Assembly (NCBI RefSeq): GCF_000422545.1
Contig: NZ_AULZ01000008.1
Span: 124,001 to 188,000, forward strand
DNA from: Desulfocurvibacter africanus subsp. africanus DSM 2603
GTDB taxonomy: Bacteria > Desulfobacterota > Desulfovibrionia > Desulfovibrionales > Desulfovibrionaceae
Length of the DNA stretch: 64,000 nucleotides
Reading direction: 5' to 3'
Within the stretch, counting starts at the first letter, position 1, and every line of letters begins with the position of its first letter. The position numbers and the translations under genes were made by a program. The notes under the pieces were generated by a model. That model had not been told where the DNA came from. It worked only from the letters and a program-made list of their open reading frames with translations, and did not search any database. Shown here piece after piece: positions 1-7,972 of this stretch.

Positions 1-44
1 TAGGTGACGCCACACGCCTTTGATATTCACTTTCCCGGGTCCGT

Positions 45-500
45 TCACGAGGCCCTCCTGGCGCTGACCACCAGCCAGACTCCGGCTACCAGCAGCAGCG
101 TGCCCAGGACGCGGCGCAGGTTCACCGGGTCCACACGGTAGCCGAACCAGCCGTAGTGGTCGATGACCACGGATGCCAGCATCTGGCCGGCCACGATAAG
201 CGCCAACATGGCCGTGGCGCCCAGGCGAGGGGCCAGCACCACGGAACTGGCCACGACGTACGCGCCCATGAAACCGCCGATCCAGACCCACCAAGGTGCG
301 CGGGCCACATCATGCCAGGCGGGCCAGGGCGTGCGCTGGGCCAGGGCCAGGGCGGCCAAGGCCACGGTGCCCACGAGAAAGGACATGAAAGCCGCCAGCA
401 CCGGGTCGCCCAGAAAGGTGCGCAGCTTGTAGTTGATGCCCGCCTGGGCCGGCATGACCGCGCCGGCCAGCAGGCCCATGAAAATATAGACAATGAGCAC
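45..500 (-). CDS. DMT-type inner-membrane transporter, YdcZ/DUF606 family
   Basis: This is a small hydrophobic protein of about 151 residues with four or five membrane segments and the Gly/Ala-rich style of the DUF606 (YdcZ) half-size drug/metabolite transporters. Recognisable parts are a first helix beginning FMGLLAGAVMPAQAG and a central PWWVWIGGFMGAYVV segment. Such proteins usually act as dimers; the substrate is unknown. The open frame extends upstream into tyrS, but I chose the GTG at 498-500, five bases after the tyrS stop and preceded by a GGTGGGG ribosome-binding site. Close spacing suggests co-transcription with tyrS. The family call is by eye and fairly secure; the function is not. 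Confidence 0.75.
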   Translation of the reverse strand: MLIVYIFMGLLAGAVMPAQAGINYKLRTFLGDPVLAAFMSFLVGTVALAALALAQRTPWPAWHDVARAPWWVWIGGFMGAYVVASSVVLAPRLGATAMLALIVAGQMLASVVIDHYGWFGYRVDPVNLRRVLGTLLLVAGVWLVVSARRAS

Positions 501-505
501 GCCGA

Positions 506-1762
506 CTACCCCACCTGCACCAGGCCGTAATTCTTCTTGCCCTTGCGCACCAGCAGGGCCTGGCCATGCAGGAGGTCCCCGGCAGAGGGCTTCCAGGTCA
601 GGTCGATGCGGCAATTGTTCACGTACACGCCGCCCTGTTCAAGATCCTTGCGCGCCTGTCCCTTTGACTTGCTCAGGCCCAGATCCACGAGGATTTGCGG
701 CAAGTCGGGCAGGCCTTCAAGGCCGGGGTAGCTCACGCTGGGGGCTTCGTTGAACACGATGCGCAGCATGGCCGGGTCCACCTCGCGCAAATCGCCCGTG
801 CCGAACAGTGCCGCAGTGGCCGCCTCAACCTTGAGCAACTCTTCCTCGCCATGCACCAGACGGGTCATCTCGGCCGCCAGCCGCCGCTGGGGCACGCGCT
901 GTTCGGGCCGCTCGGCCAGGGTCACTTCCAGGGCCTCGATCTCCTCGCGAGAGACGAAGGTGAAGTAGCGCAGGAAGCGGATCACGTCGCGGTCGTCGGT
1001 GCGCATGAAATACTGGTAGAACTCGTAAACAGGCGTGAGCGCCGGGTCCAAAAAGATGGCGCCCTTCTCCGACTTGCCGAACTTCTTGCCGTCGGCCGTG
1101 GTGATGAGCGGAAAGGTCAGGGCGATGGCCTCCTTGCCCAGCTTCTTGCGGATAAGCTCGGTGCCGGCCGTGATGTTGCCCCACTGGTCCGAGCCGCCGA
1201 TCTGCAGCATGCAGCCCTCCTGCTCGGCGAGCACGGAGAAGTCGTAGGCCTGCAGGATCATGTAGCTGAACTCGGTAAAGGAGATGCCCACCTCGTCGCG
1301 GGAGATACGGTTCTTGACCGACTCCTTCTGCATCATCCAGTTGACCGTGAAATACTTTCCCACGTCGCGCAGGAGCTCGATGGCCGTGGTGCGGCCGATC
1401 CAGTCGTAGTTGTTCACGAAGCGGACTTCGCCGCCGAAGATGCGGCGGACCTGGGTCTTGATGCTCTCGATGGAAGCTTCGATGGTCTCCCTGGCGATGA
1501 GCTGGCGCTCCACGTCCTTGCCGCTGGGATCGCCGATGAGCGCGGTGCCGCCGCCCATGAGCGCGATGGGCCTGTGACCAGCGCGCTGGAAGCGGTACAG
1601 GGCCAGGAGAGGCACGAGGTGGCCGATATGCAGGCTGCTGGCCGTGGGATCAAAGCCGCAATAGAGCGAGCGGCCCGGCGTGGACAGGTACTCGCGCACC
1701 TTGCCTTCGTCCGAAACCTGGTAGATGAGTCCGCGCCATTTGAGTTCGTCGATGATGTTCAC
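506..1762 (-). CDS. tyrS: tyrosyl-tRNA synthetase
   Basis: This class I aminoacyl-tRNA synthetase charges tRNA-Tyr with tyrosine in the cytoplasm. The 418-residue protein has the HIGH signature at residues 45-48, the tyrosine-pocket region LQIGGSDQWGN at about 186-196, and a KFGKS version of the KMSKS loop at 227-231. A C-terminal S4-like RNA-binding domain ends with KGQARKDLEQGGVYVN and a short tail. KFGKS in place of KMSKS is usual for the TyrZ-like branch. Length and order are normal for the family. The gene is followed at five bases by the DUF606 transporter and lies downstream of ymdB on the same strand, separated from it by a repeat block and a small plus-strand ORF. Confidence 0.97.
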   Translation of the reverse strand: MNIIDELKWRGLIYQVSDEGKVREYLSTPGRSLYCGFDPTASSLHIGHLVPLLALYRFQRAGHRPIALMGGGTALIGDPSGKDVERQLIARETIEASIESIKTQVRRIFGGEVRFVNNYDWIGRTTAIELLRDVGKYFTVNWMMQKESVKNRISRDEVGISFTEFSYMILQAYDFSVLAEQEGCMLQIGGSDQWGNITAGTELIRKKLGKEAIALTFPLITTADGKKFGKSEKGAIFLDPALTPVYEFYQYFMRTDDRDVIRFLRYFTFVSREEIEALEVTLAERPEQRVPQRRLAAEMTRLVHGEEELLKVEAATAALFGTGDLREVDPAMLRIVFNEAPSVSYPGLEGLPDLPQILVDLGLSKSKGQARKDLEQGGVYVNNCRIDLTWKPSAGDLLHGQALLVRKGKKNYGLVQVG

Positions 1763-2043
1763 GCCTGTCCTCGCTGTAATGATGGCTGAGTGCCCTTACG
1801 GTCTGCCGTTGCTTGCGCCCTGCCTTCCGAGAGCGCTTCTGGAGTGCTGAACTCGGTAGTTTTGAAGGGAATGGCTGTCCTGTCAAGGGAAAACCCTGAC
1901 GAGACCAGCATCAGGCGCGCGCAAAAGCCCTGCATTGGCTTGTCCGGCAGGCTTCCATTTCCGCCCGGACATGCTATGCTGGCTATTCTGGGCTCCAGCC
2001 CCTGCACCGCCAACCTGCGTCGGCTTCAGCGCACGGCGCACAC

Positions 2044-2232
2044 GTGAGCGACATGGCCGAATACAGACATTTCATCTACACCCTGCTCGCGCTTCTCGTA
2101 ACTCTTGCGGCGCTTTCCCTTACCGACGTCTTCAATCGACCGGCCCTGTATGTGCTCGGCTTCTCCGTGCTCGTGGCCGGCGCCTTCTGGTGGGGCGACC
2201 GCTCCCGCAGACGCATGCTTCGAGGTCGGTGA
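2044..2232 (+). CDS. small two-helix membrane protein, unknown function
   Basis: This short ORF encodes about 62 residues, or 59 if the ATG at 2053 is used. It has two clear hydrophobic stretches (about residues 12-25 and 36-49) separated by a short polar loop, and ends with an Arg-rich positively charged tail, as expected of a small inner-membrane protein. No convincing ribosome-binding site precedes either start. A strong hairpin follows 55 bases after the stop, which supports it being a transcribed unit. It is transcribed divergently from tyrS. I do not recognise a family. Coding status is plausible but unproven. Confidence 0.45.
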   Translation: MSDMAEYRHFIYTLLALLVTLAALSLTDVFNRPALYVLGFSVLVAGAFWWGDRSRRRMLRGR

Positions 2233-2287
2233 CACCACCCCCCAAGGCTTGCGGCCTCCAGCATCCCTGGTCACAGACCGGATAAAA

Positions 2288-2316
2288 TGAAAGGGCCTGC
2301 GTTGCAGGCCCTTTCA
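2288..2316. terminator. bidirectional hairpin terminator
   Basis: A perfect inverted repeat has 13-bp arms (TGAAAGGGCCTGC and its complement) around a three-base loop. It is flanked by A-rich sequence on the left and T-rich sequence on the right. It would end transcription of the small membrane-protein gene on the plus strand, and possibly readthrough from ymdB on the minus strand. Confidence 0.7.
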
Positions 2317-2347
2317 TATTTCACGAAACTGGTCCGCCAATAAAATT

Positions 2348-2409
2348 GGGGGTCCAGGGGAATCATTCCCCTGGTGGGAGGGGTTCGGGGAGGGCAAAGC
2401 CCTTCCCGG
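2348..2409 (+). repeat. GC-rich palindromic intergenic repeat (module 1, copy A)
   Basis: This unit consists of GGGGGTCC, a palindrome AGGGGAATCATTCCCCT, then TGGGAGGGGTTCGGGGAGGG and a GGGCAAAGCCC hairpin. Related copies or fragments occur at 36575-36637, 41562-41593, 41697-41768, 42376-42408 and, degenerate, 46000-46060. Nothing in it looks coding. Confidence 0.7.
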
Positions 2410-2416
2410 CTCTTAA

Positions 2417-2541
2417 AGCAGATTGCTTTTAAGACGCCCGCTCCGGCGTTGACGGCGCAAGTCAATTGCGCCTACGCCGAAGCTAGCGACAAGCCATGCC
2501 GACGCATGGCTTGCAGAGCATTTTCAAAAGCAAAATGCTCT
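2417..2541 (+). repeat. 125-bp dispersed element with terminal inverted repeats, copy A
   Basis: This is one of three copies, each exactly 125 bp and in the same orientation (others at 36796-36920 and 46069-46193). It differs from the second copy at three positions by my alignment. The ends form imperfect terminal inverted repeats (AGCAGATTGCTTTT against AGAGCATTTTGCTTTT). Inside are two palindromes: one built on CGGCGT/ACGCCG plus GGCGCAA/TTGCGCC, and one on AAGCCATG/CATGGCTT. A third hairpin occupies the right end. It ends 30 bp from the ymdB stop codon, so it would lie in the ymdB 3' untranslated region. Confidence 0.85.
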
Positions 2542-2571
2542 AGCGATTTACTCTGAACAGGAAGCTCCTGA

Positions 2572-3369
2572 TCATATTAAGCGTCTGCGAAAGATCTCGA
2601 TCGACTGTGCGCGGCCCGTGCCCTCGTCGATGCGCAGCAGCGCGCCCTCTAGCAACACAGCGCCCCCGGCCACCCGGAAGCGCGTGGGCATGCCGGTCAG
2701 GAATCGTGACAGAATGGGAGCCGCCTCCATGCCCAGGATGGATTCCTCCGGGCCGCACATGCCCAGGTCCGTCAGGGCTGCTGTATGGCCTTGGCCGTGG
2801 GCGTCGCGCAGGATGCGCGCGTCGCTTGTCTGCACGTGCGTATGCGTGCCCAGCACGGCCGAGACCCGACCTGCCAGATGGTAGGCCATGGCTATCTTCT
2901 CGCTGGTGGCCTCGGCATGGAAGTCCACCAGGATGACGCGCACGTCCTCGGGAACCTGGGACAGCAGAGCGTCCGCCGTGCGGAACGGACACTCCAGGGC
3001 CTCCATGTACGTACGGCCCTGGAGGTTGAGCACGGCATAGGAAACGCCACCGCCCGCCGAGTACACACCCAGGCCGGACCCGGGCGCGCCCTGCGGGTAA
3101 TTGGCCGGCCGCAGCAGCCGCGTGGTCCTGGGCATGTAATCCTGGATCTCGCGGTACTTCCAAATGTGGTTGCCCGAGGTCAGCACATCCAGGCCCGAAT
3201 CCAGAAGCCTTCTGGCTTCGTCAGGCTTGAGGCCCAGCCCGCCCGAGGCGTTCTCGGCATTTGCCAACGCAACGTCCAGGGCCAGTTCCTCGCGGAGCCG
3301 GCGCATCTCGCCGGCAACAGCCTCACGGCCCGGACGGCCAACAATATCACCTAGAAAAAGAACACGCAT
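2572..3369 (-). CDS. ymdB: YmdB-family metallophosphoesterase
   Basis: The protein has 265 residues, the standard length for the TIGR00282/YmdB family, whose studied members hydrolyse cyclic nucleotides such as 2',3'-cAMP in the cytoplasm and influence RNA turnover and multicellular behaviour. Metal ligands are visible: Asp8 in LGDIVG, Glu39-Asn40, Asn67-His68 in SGNH, His151 in DFHAEATSEK, and His176/His178 in GTHTHVQT. The start is well supported by GGAGG nine bases upstream. In Bacillus ymdB sits beside rny; here rny lies about 4.6 kb away with a SulP gene and a GH68-like gene between. SulP is 52 bases upstream on the same strand. Confidence 0.93.
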   Translation of the reverse strand: MRVLFLGDIVGRPGREAVAGEMRRLREELALDVALANAENASGGLGLKPDEARRLLDSGLDVLTSGNHIWKYREIQDYMPRTTRLLRPANYPQGAPGSGLGVYSAGGGVSYAVLNLQGRTYMEALECPFRTADALLSQVPEDVRVILVDFHAEATSEKIAMAYHLAGRVSAVLGTHTHVQTSDARILRDAHGQGHTAALTDLGMCGPEESILGMEAAPILSRFLTGMPTRFRVAGGAVLLEGALLRIDEGTGRAQSIEIFRRRLI

Positions 3370-3421
3370 CCAACAGCCTCCAGAGATGGCACAGCCTAGC
3401 CGGATTCACCGGCCAGGGCAA

Positions 3422-5212
3422 TCACGCCGCCTCTGGCCCCGGGCCTGTGATGGATGTCATCATCCCTCTGGGCCGTGGCTCGCTGGCAATGATCTCGCGA
3501 GCCCTGTCCAAGGCCTGGAGGATATTCACGGTGATATTCTCCTGTCCGAAGAGCTTGTCTGCACCAAGCCGCTTGAGCGTAGCCATGGGCTGGGTTCTGA
3601 CGCCCGAAAGCACGATGGTCACATGACGCTTCTTGCATTTGTCGTGCAGGGCCTCAATGGAATTTACCGCTGTGGCGTCGATGGCCGGCACATGGCGCAT
3701 GCGCAGGATGAGCACCTTGGGCGGCTTGTGCATGGCCCTTACGATGGCATTCAACCTGTCCGCGCAGCCGAAGAAAAACGGCCCATCGATCTCGTAGACT
3801 TCAACGCCGTCAGGCACATCCAGCTCGTTGGTATCCGGGTGGAGTTCCTTGGGGAGGAGCTCCGCTTCCCCTTCGCTCCCAAATTCGAGCGTGCGGCGGA
3901 TGCCCGTAAGCTCGCTCATGCGGCGCATGAACAGGAGCGAAGCGAGCACAACGCCCACCCACACGGCCACGGTCAGGTCCACGACCACCGTAAGCCCGAA
4001 GGTCAACAGCATGACCACCACGTCGCTCTTGGGCGCCTTGAACAGCCGCTTGAACCTGTGCGGCTCGCTCATGTCATAGGCCACGACCACAAGCACGCCG
4101 GCAAGGCTGGCCAAGGGAATATACGAGGCGAGCGGCGCGAGCAGATAGACGAAGGCTACCAGGAACAAAGCGTGGATCATGCCCGACACGGGCGAGAAGG
4201 CCCCAGCCTTGATGTTGGTGGCCGTGCGAGCGATGGCGCCGGTGGCCGGGATGCCGCCCATGGCCACGGAGGCGATGTTGGCCAAGCCCTGGGCCACGAG
4301 CTCCGTGTTGGAATTGTGGTGATCGCCGGTCATGCCGTCGGCCACGATGGCGGACAGGAGCGATTCGATGCCGGCCAGCAAGGCAATGGTCACGGCGGCG
4401 GGAAACACTTCGCGCACCAAGTCCAGAGTGATGTGCGGCATGGCGAAACCCGGCAGGGCACGCGGAATGCCTCCGAAGCGCGAGCCGATGGTGTCCACGG
4501 GCAGAGCGTAGACCGCGGTCAGGACCGAGGCGAGCACCACGGCCACGAAGGGAGCCGGAATGCGCGGTATCCAGCGCCGCACGCAGAAGATGGTCACGAG
4601 CGTCACGCCGCTTATGATCAGCGTGGACTGATCCATCGTGCCGATATTGGCATAGTAGGCTTCCCAGCTGGCGAAGAACTCCGGCGAGGCCTTATCCATC
4701 TGCAGACCCAGGAAATCCTTCATCTGCTGGGTGAATATGAGCAAGCCGATGCCGGCGGTAAAACCCGTAGTCACGGGATAGGGAATAAATTTTATGAGCG
4801 CGCCCATGCGGCACAGACCGAATAGCATGAGCATTGCGCCGGCCAGGAGCGTGGCCACGAGCAGGCCATCCATGCCGTACTTGGCGATGGTGCCGTAAAT
4901 GATGACTACGAAAGCGCCAGTCGGTCCGCCGATCTGGAAGCGGCTGCCGCCCAGGAAGGAAATGATGAAACCCGCCACGATGGCCGTGACCAGGCCTTGC
5001 GCTGGCGAGGCGCCGGAAGCGATGGCAAAAGCCATGGCCAGAGGCAGGGCCACGATGCCCACGGTAATGCCCGAAAGGAGATCCCGGGACAGCGGCCCTG
5101 GGCCGTAACCCTGGGACAGCACGCTGAAGGCCTTGGGAGCCTCGGGCATGAACCGGCTGAGCCGGCCGCGCCAGCCATCTTTCCTGAATGCTTCGGAAGA
5201 CTCGACTTGCAT
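3422..5212 (-). CDS. SulP-family anion permease with STAS domain
   Basis: This is a 596-residue inner-membrane transporter. The amino half has about a dozen hydrophobic segments and the SulP signature region around residues 55-115, including SGITVGIVALPLAMAFA and FQIGGPTGAFVV. A cytoplasmic STAS domain occupies about residues 473-575, with the FFFGCADRL and ILRMRHVPAIDATAVN segments typical of the fold. SulP proteins move sulfate, bicarbonate or other anions; the substrate cannot be read from the sequence, though sulfate or bicarbonate would suit a sulfate reducer. A GGAG sits nine bases before the ATG. ymdB follows on the same strand with a 52-base gap, so co-transcription is likely. Confidence 0.94.
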   Translation of the reverse strand: MQVESSEAFRKDGWRGRLSRFMPEAPKAFSVLSQGYGPGPLSRDLLSGITVGIVALPLAMAFAIASGASPAQGLVTAIVAGFIISFLGGSRFQIGGPTGAFVVIIYGTIAKYGMDGLLVATLLAGAMLMLFGLCRMGALIKFIPYPVTTGFTAGIGLLIFTQQMKDFLGLQMDKASPEFFASWEAYYANIGTMDQSTLIISGVTLVTIFCVRRWIPRIPAPFVAVVLASVLTAVYALPVDTIGSRFGGIPRALPGFAMPHITLDLVREVFPAAVTIALLAGIESLLSAIVADGMTGDHHNSNTELVAQGLANIASVAMGGIPATGAIARTATNIKAGAFSPVSGMIHALFLVAFVYLLAPLASYIPLASLAGVLVVVAYDMSEPHRFKRLFKAPKSDVVVMLLTFGLTVVVDLTVAVWVGVVLASLLFMRRMSELTGIRRTLEFGSEGEAELLPKELHPDTNELDVPDGVEVYEIDGPFFFGCADRLNAIVRAMHKPPKVLILRMRHVPAIDATAVNSIEALHDKCKKRHVTIVLSGVRTQPMATLKRLGADKLFGQENITVNILQALDRAREIIASEPRPRGMMTSITGPGPEAA

Positions 5213-5852
5213 AAGACAAACTCCATCAAAATAGTTCCTGGACCACGCAAACAGCGTAAGGCCGCCAATGGACAGTCAGGGCATGAGCCCGTATGCCGCT
5301 CGGCTCATCGACGCCAAGTTCTCCGCCATGCGGAAGCGTGCAGCTATCCACCTTTTCGCGCCTGCTTAGGCCTGCCGGAGCAAACCTGACATGCGGCCTG
5401 CGACAGGAGGCCAACTCGATCCCATTAGGATTTCAAGGTGTACGCTTGCGATTTCCCGATTCCCGCCCCAAGGCTCGCCTCTTACGCCTCTTGGCAAGCG
5501 CATTCAATTAACTGCCCAACAAGCCATTATGTTTCAAATTCACCCAACAAACTGTATCAATGGGAGACAACCTAAAACATATCCATTTTGACTCTCAGCG
5601 TCTATCTGCCACGCTACGGCCTAGGGCCATTCCCCTCACGCCAATCCTATAGCCATCTTGAAGCACTTTCCCGCTTCCATCGAATCAAGCGAGCGGCGCC
5701 ACACTTACTCGGCGGGTATGCCTGCCCAAATGGACGCTGTTATTCATTTCATTTTAGGAAATAACTGCAAATATCAAATGTCCGCACATTATCTTTACAG
5801 GGCTGGTGGCTAATGTTTCATTAACCTTAATCAACAGCAAAGGTGCAGGAAC
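5213..5852. other. 640-bp intergenic region, AT-rich on its right half
   Basis: This gap lies between the divergent sulP and GH68-like genes. I see no supported gene, RNA or repeat. Base composition falls sharply from about 5500 onward compared with the surrounding GC-rich genes, and the low-GC character continues into the first 150 bases of the GH68-like gene. Promoters for both flanking genes should lie here, but none stands out clearly. Confidence 0.6.
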
Positions 5853-7709
5853 ATGTCTATTACACACAGGGAGAAAACCGCTACAATCATTGTCAAGCTG
5901 GCTAATGGAGTGAGGAAACGCCTTACCAATTATGGAATTGCATTTCTATTCATTGCTTTTATTGCACTTCCTGCTCCTCCAATGCTTACCACTACTGCCC
6001 AAGCAACTGATCTGCCTGGCTGGCTTGTAAATGATGTTCCGACAGTGCAGTCGGATTCTGTCGGACAAAATGACCAGTCAGTGGCCGTGGCGAGGCAGGA
6101 CGACACTGCCGAGGTCTCCTCATGGCTTCTTGAGGATGCCATGGGCATACAGCCCGTTCCGGAAGAGAACACGGTTCCACCCATCATGCGGGACGATCTC
6201 TTCCCCGACCAATACTCCCCCGACCAGTGGACTTTCGAGACTTGGCCTCTGATGCGGCCCGACGGCGAGTTGGCCAGGGTGGATGGATACTTCATCTTCT
6301 TCTCGCTGGCCGTACCTGACGGTTCGGTGCAGGATCCCGAGGATCGCTACGAGCAGGCGCGCATCCGCTACTACTATAGCCAGGACGGAATGACCTGGAC
6401 CGACGGCGGCGAGCTGTTCCCGGAAGGCGACGCCTTGGGCGACGCACAATGGGCCGGTTCCGCGGTGATTGACGACTGCCGCCTGAGCATCTTCTACACC
6501 GCTGTGGGCGAGATCGAACCGGACACGCCTGATGGCGACGGCGACGGCGACGGCGACGGAACGGATACTCCGGAATGCCCGGACGGCTCCGTGCGTCAGA
6601 ATGGGCAGGAATGCCCTGGCGATCAGAACGGTCAGGATGGCGATGGTGATGGAAACGGAGACGGTGATGTCGGCGAACCGATCACCATACGTTCCCAGAG
6701 CATCGCCCTTGCCGAGGCGAACCTGACGGTCGGTCCTGATGGCCCCATCTTCAGCAACTGGTCCGAACACGAAATCATACTTGAACCTGAAGGCATGATG
6801 TACCAGACCGCCCAGCAGGCCGAGCAGCAGATCAACAACCAGAACGGCGGAACGGATAACGGTGACAGCGGCAATGGCAGCAACGGCGACGGCACTGACG
6901 ACGGCACCGGCGATGATGTGGGCGACGACGATTCCCAGCAGGGCATCGCACCCGAGCGGACCTACGCCTTCCGCGACCCGTTCTTCTTCACCGATCCCCA
7001 AACCGGTGACGACTACATCATCTTCTCCGGCGACCTGAGCCCCGACTTCACCCAGACCGATGACTGCGAGAACCGCGACCGCTTCAACGCCGCCGTGGGT
7101 ATTGCCCGCAGGGACGATGACAGCAACGGTGATGATAACAACGGTGACGATGATACCAACGATAACGGCGACAACTCCACGCAGAACTGGACACTTCTTC
7201 CCCCGCTCTTCCACGCCTCCTGCATCACCAAGATGCTCGACCAACCCCACCTCATATTCCGGGACAATATCTATCACCTCTTCGCAAACGCATACTCCGA
7301 TTCATTCGCTCCCGACATCCAAGGCTGGACCGCTCTGTACGGATTCACGTCCGAGGAGCTTATCGGCCAGTACACGCCGATCAATGGAAGCGGACTGGTC
7401 CTGGGAAATCCGGAAACGGCGCCTCTGCAGTGCTATGGCCGCCTGACCACGTCTGACCTCTCCGTGCTTTCCTTTGCCCTCTACCCCGAGGTCGAGGCCG
7501 AACGAGTGGACGAGCTTACGGAGCAGGAGCGCTTCGATGCCTTCGGCGGCACGCTGTGCCCAACGGCGCAGCTCATGACGCCTGACAATGTCACTGATAA
7601 CACGACGCAACTCGTTGTCGGCGAAGTCTGCCAGCCGGGCACTTTCCCCTGCCCACCCGATCAGTCCGACGATGATGCGGATGATGGAACTACATCCGGC
7701 AACAATTAA
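5853..7709 (+). CDS. secreted GH68-like protein (levansucrase/fructosyltransferase family) with altered catalytic residues
   Basis: The 618-residue protein begins with a signal peptide (hydrophobic core about 28-41, likely cleavage after AQA at 51). The rest follows the five-blade GH68 fold in order: WTFETWPL at 126-133, QWAGSA at 199-204, LSIFYTA, SQSIALAEANL, FRDP with Asp375, and LDQPHLIF at 462-469, then LYGFTSEELIGQYTPINGSGLVL. GH68 enzymes transfer fructose from sucrose. Against SacB, the nucleophile (Asp86) aligns with Glu129 and the acid/base (Glu342) with Asp463, while the transition-state Asp247 is kept as Asp375. Three Asp/Gly/Asn-rich insertions sit at about 222-275, 328-363 and 421-444, plus an acidic tail. 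The 5' end is AT-rich. Family confident; activity doubtful. Confidence 0.85.
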   Translation: MSITHREKTATIIVKLANGVRKRLTNYGIAFLFIAFIALPAPPMLTTTAQATDLPGWLVNDVPTVQSDSVGQNDQSVAVARQDDTAEVSSWLLEDAMGIQPVPEENTVPPIMRDDLFPDQYSPDQWTFETWPLMRPDGELARVDGYFIFFSLAVPDGSVQDPEDRYEQARIRYYYSQDGMTWTDGGELFPEGDALGDAQWAGSAVIDDCRLSIFYTAVGEIEPDTPDGDGDGDGDGTDTPECPDGSVRQNGQECPGDQNGQDGDGDGNGDGDVGEPITIRSQSIALAEANLTVGPDGPIFSNWSEHEIILEPEGMMYQTAQQAEQQINNQNGGTDNGDSGNGSNGDGTDDGTGDDVGDDDSQQGIAPERTYAFRDPFFFTDPQTGDDYIIFSGDLSPDFTQTDDCENRDRFNAAVGIARRDDDSNGDDNNGDDDTNDNGDNSTQNWTLLPPLFHASCITKMLDQPHLIFRDNIYHLFANAYSDSFAPDIQGWTALYGFTSEELIGQYTPINGSGLVLGNPETAPLQCYGRLTTSDLSVLSFALYPEVEAERVDELTEQERFDAFGGTLCPTAQLMTPDNVTDNTTQLVVGEVCQPGTFPCPPDQSDDDADDGTTSGNN

Positions 7710-7909
7710 CCCTGACGGCGATCATGGAAGCTCTGACTGTCGTGCAAACGATATCCCGCAAAACCAACGCAAAACGCGTTTGTGAGATGCGTTTGCATTC
7801 ACGCCGGCGCGACTCCGGCGAATTTGCCTTGCCAGGATAGGCACGGTTGACGTCATTCTAGACAGATACCAGCAGCCGCACACCAGCCCTGTCGGCGCTA
7901 TGAAATGAA

Positions 7910-7938
7910 AGAGGCCCCCGGTTCAACCGGGGGCCTCT
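7910..7938. terminator. bidirectional terminator between GH68-like gene and rny
   Basis: A perfect 12-bp stem AGAGGCCCCCGG with a five-base loop lies between the converging GH68-like gene and rny. On the minus strand it is followed by TTTCATTTCA, so it is best read as the rny terminator. Confidence 0.85.
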
Positions 7939-7972
7939 GTACATACGATCTGGCAAACTAGTGTTTGCAGTG

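Noticed and set aside
2271-2465. Short minus-strand frame over the repeat block
   Set aside because: Its residues come from the module 1 and 125-bp repeats; similar peptide fragments appear wherever module 1 occurs, so it is not a gene.
3164-4825. 553-residue open frame on the plus strand
   Set aside because: Antisense to ymdB and sulP, rich in His, Arg and Gly with no recognisable domain.
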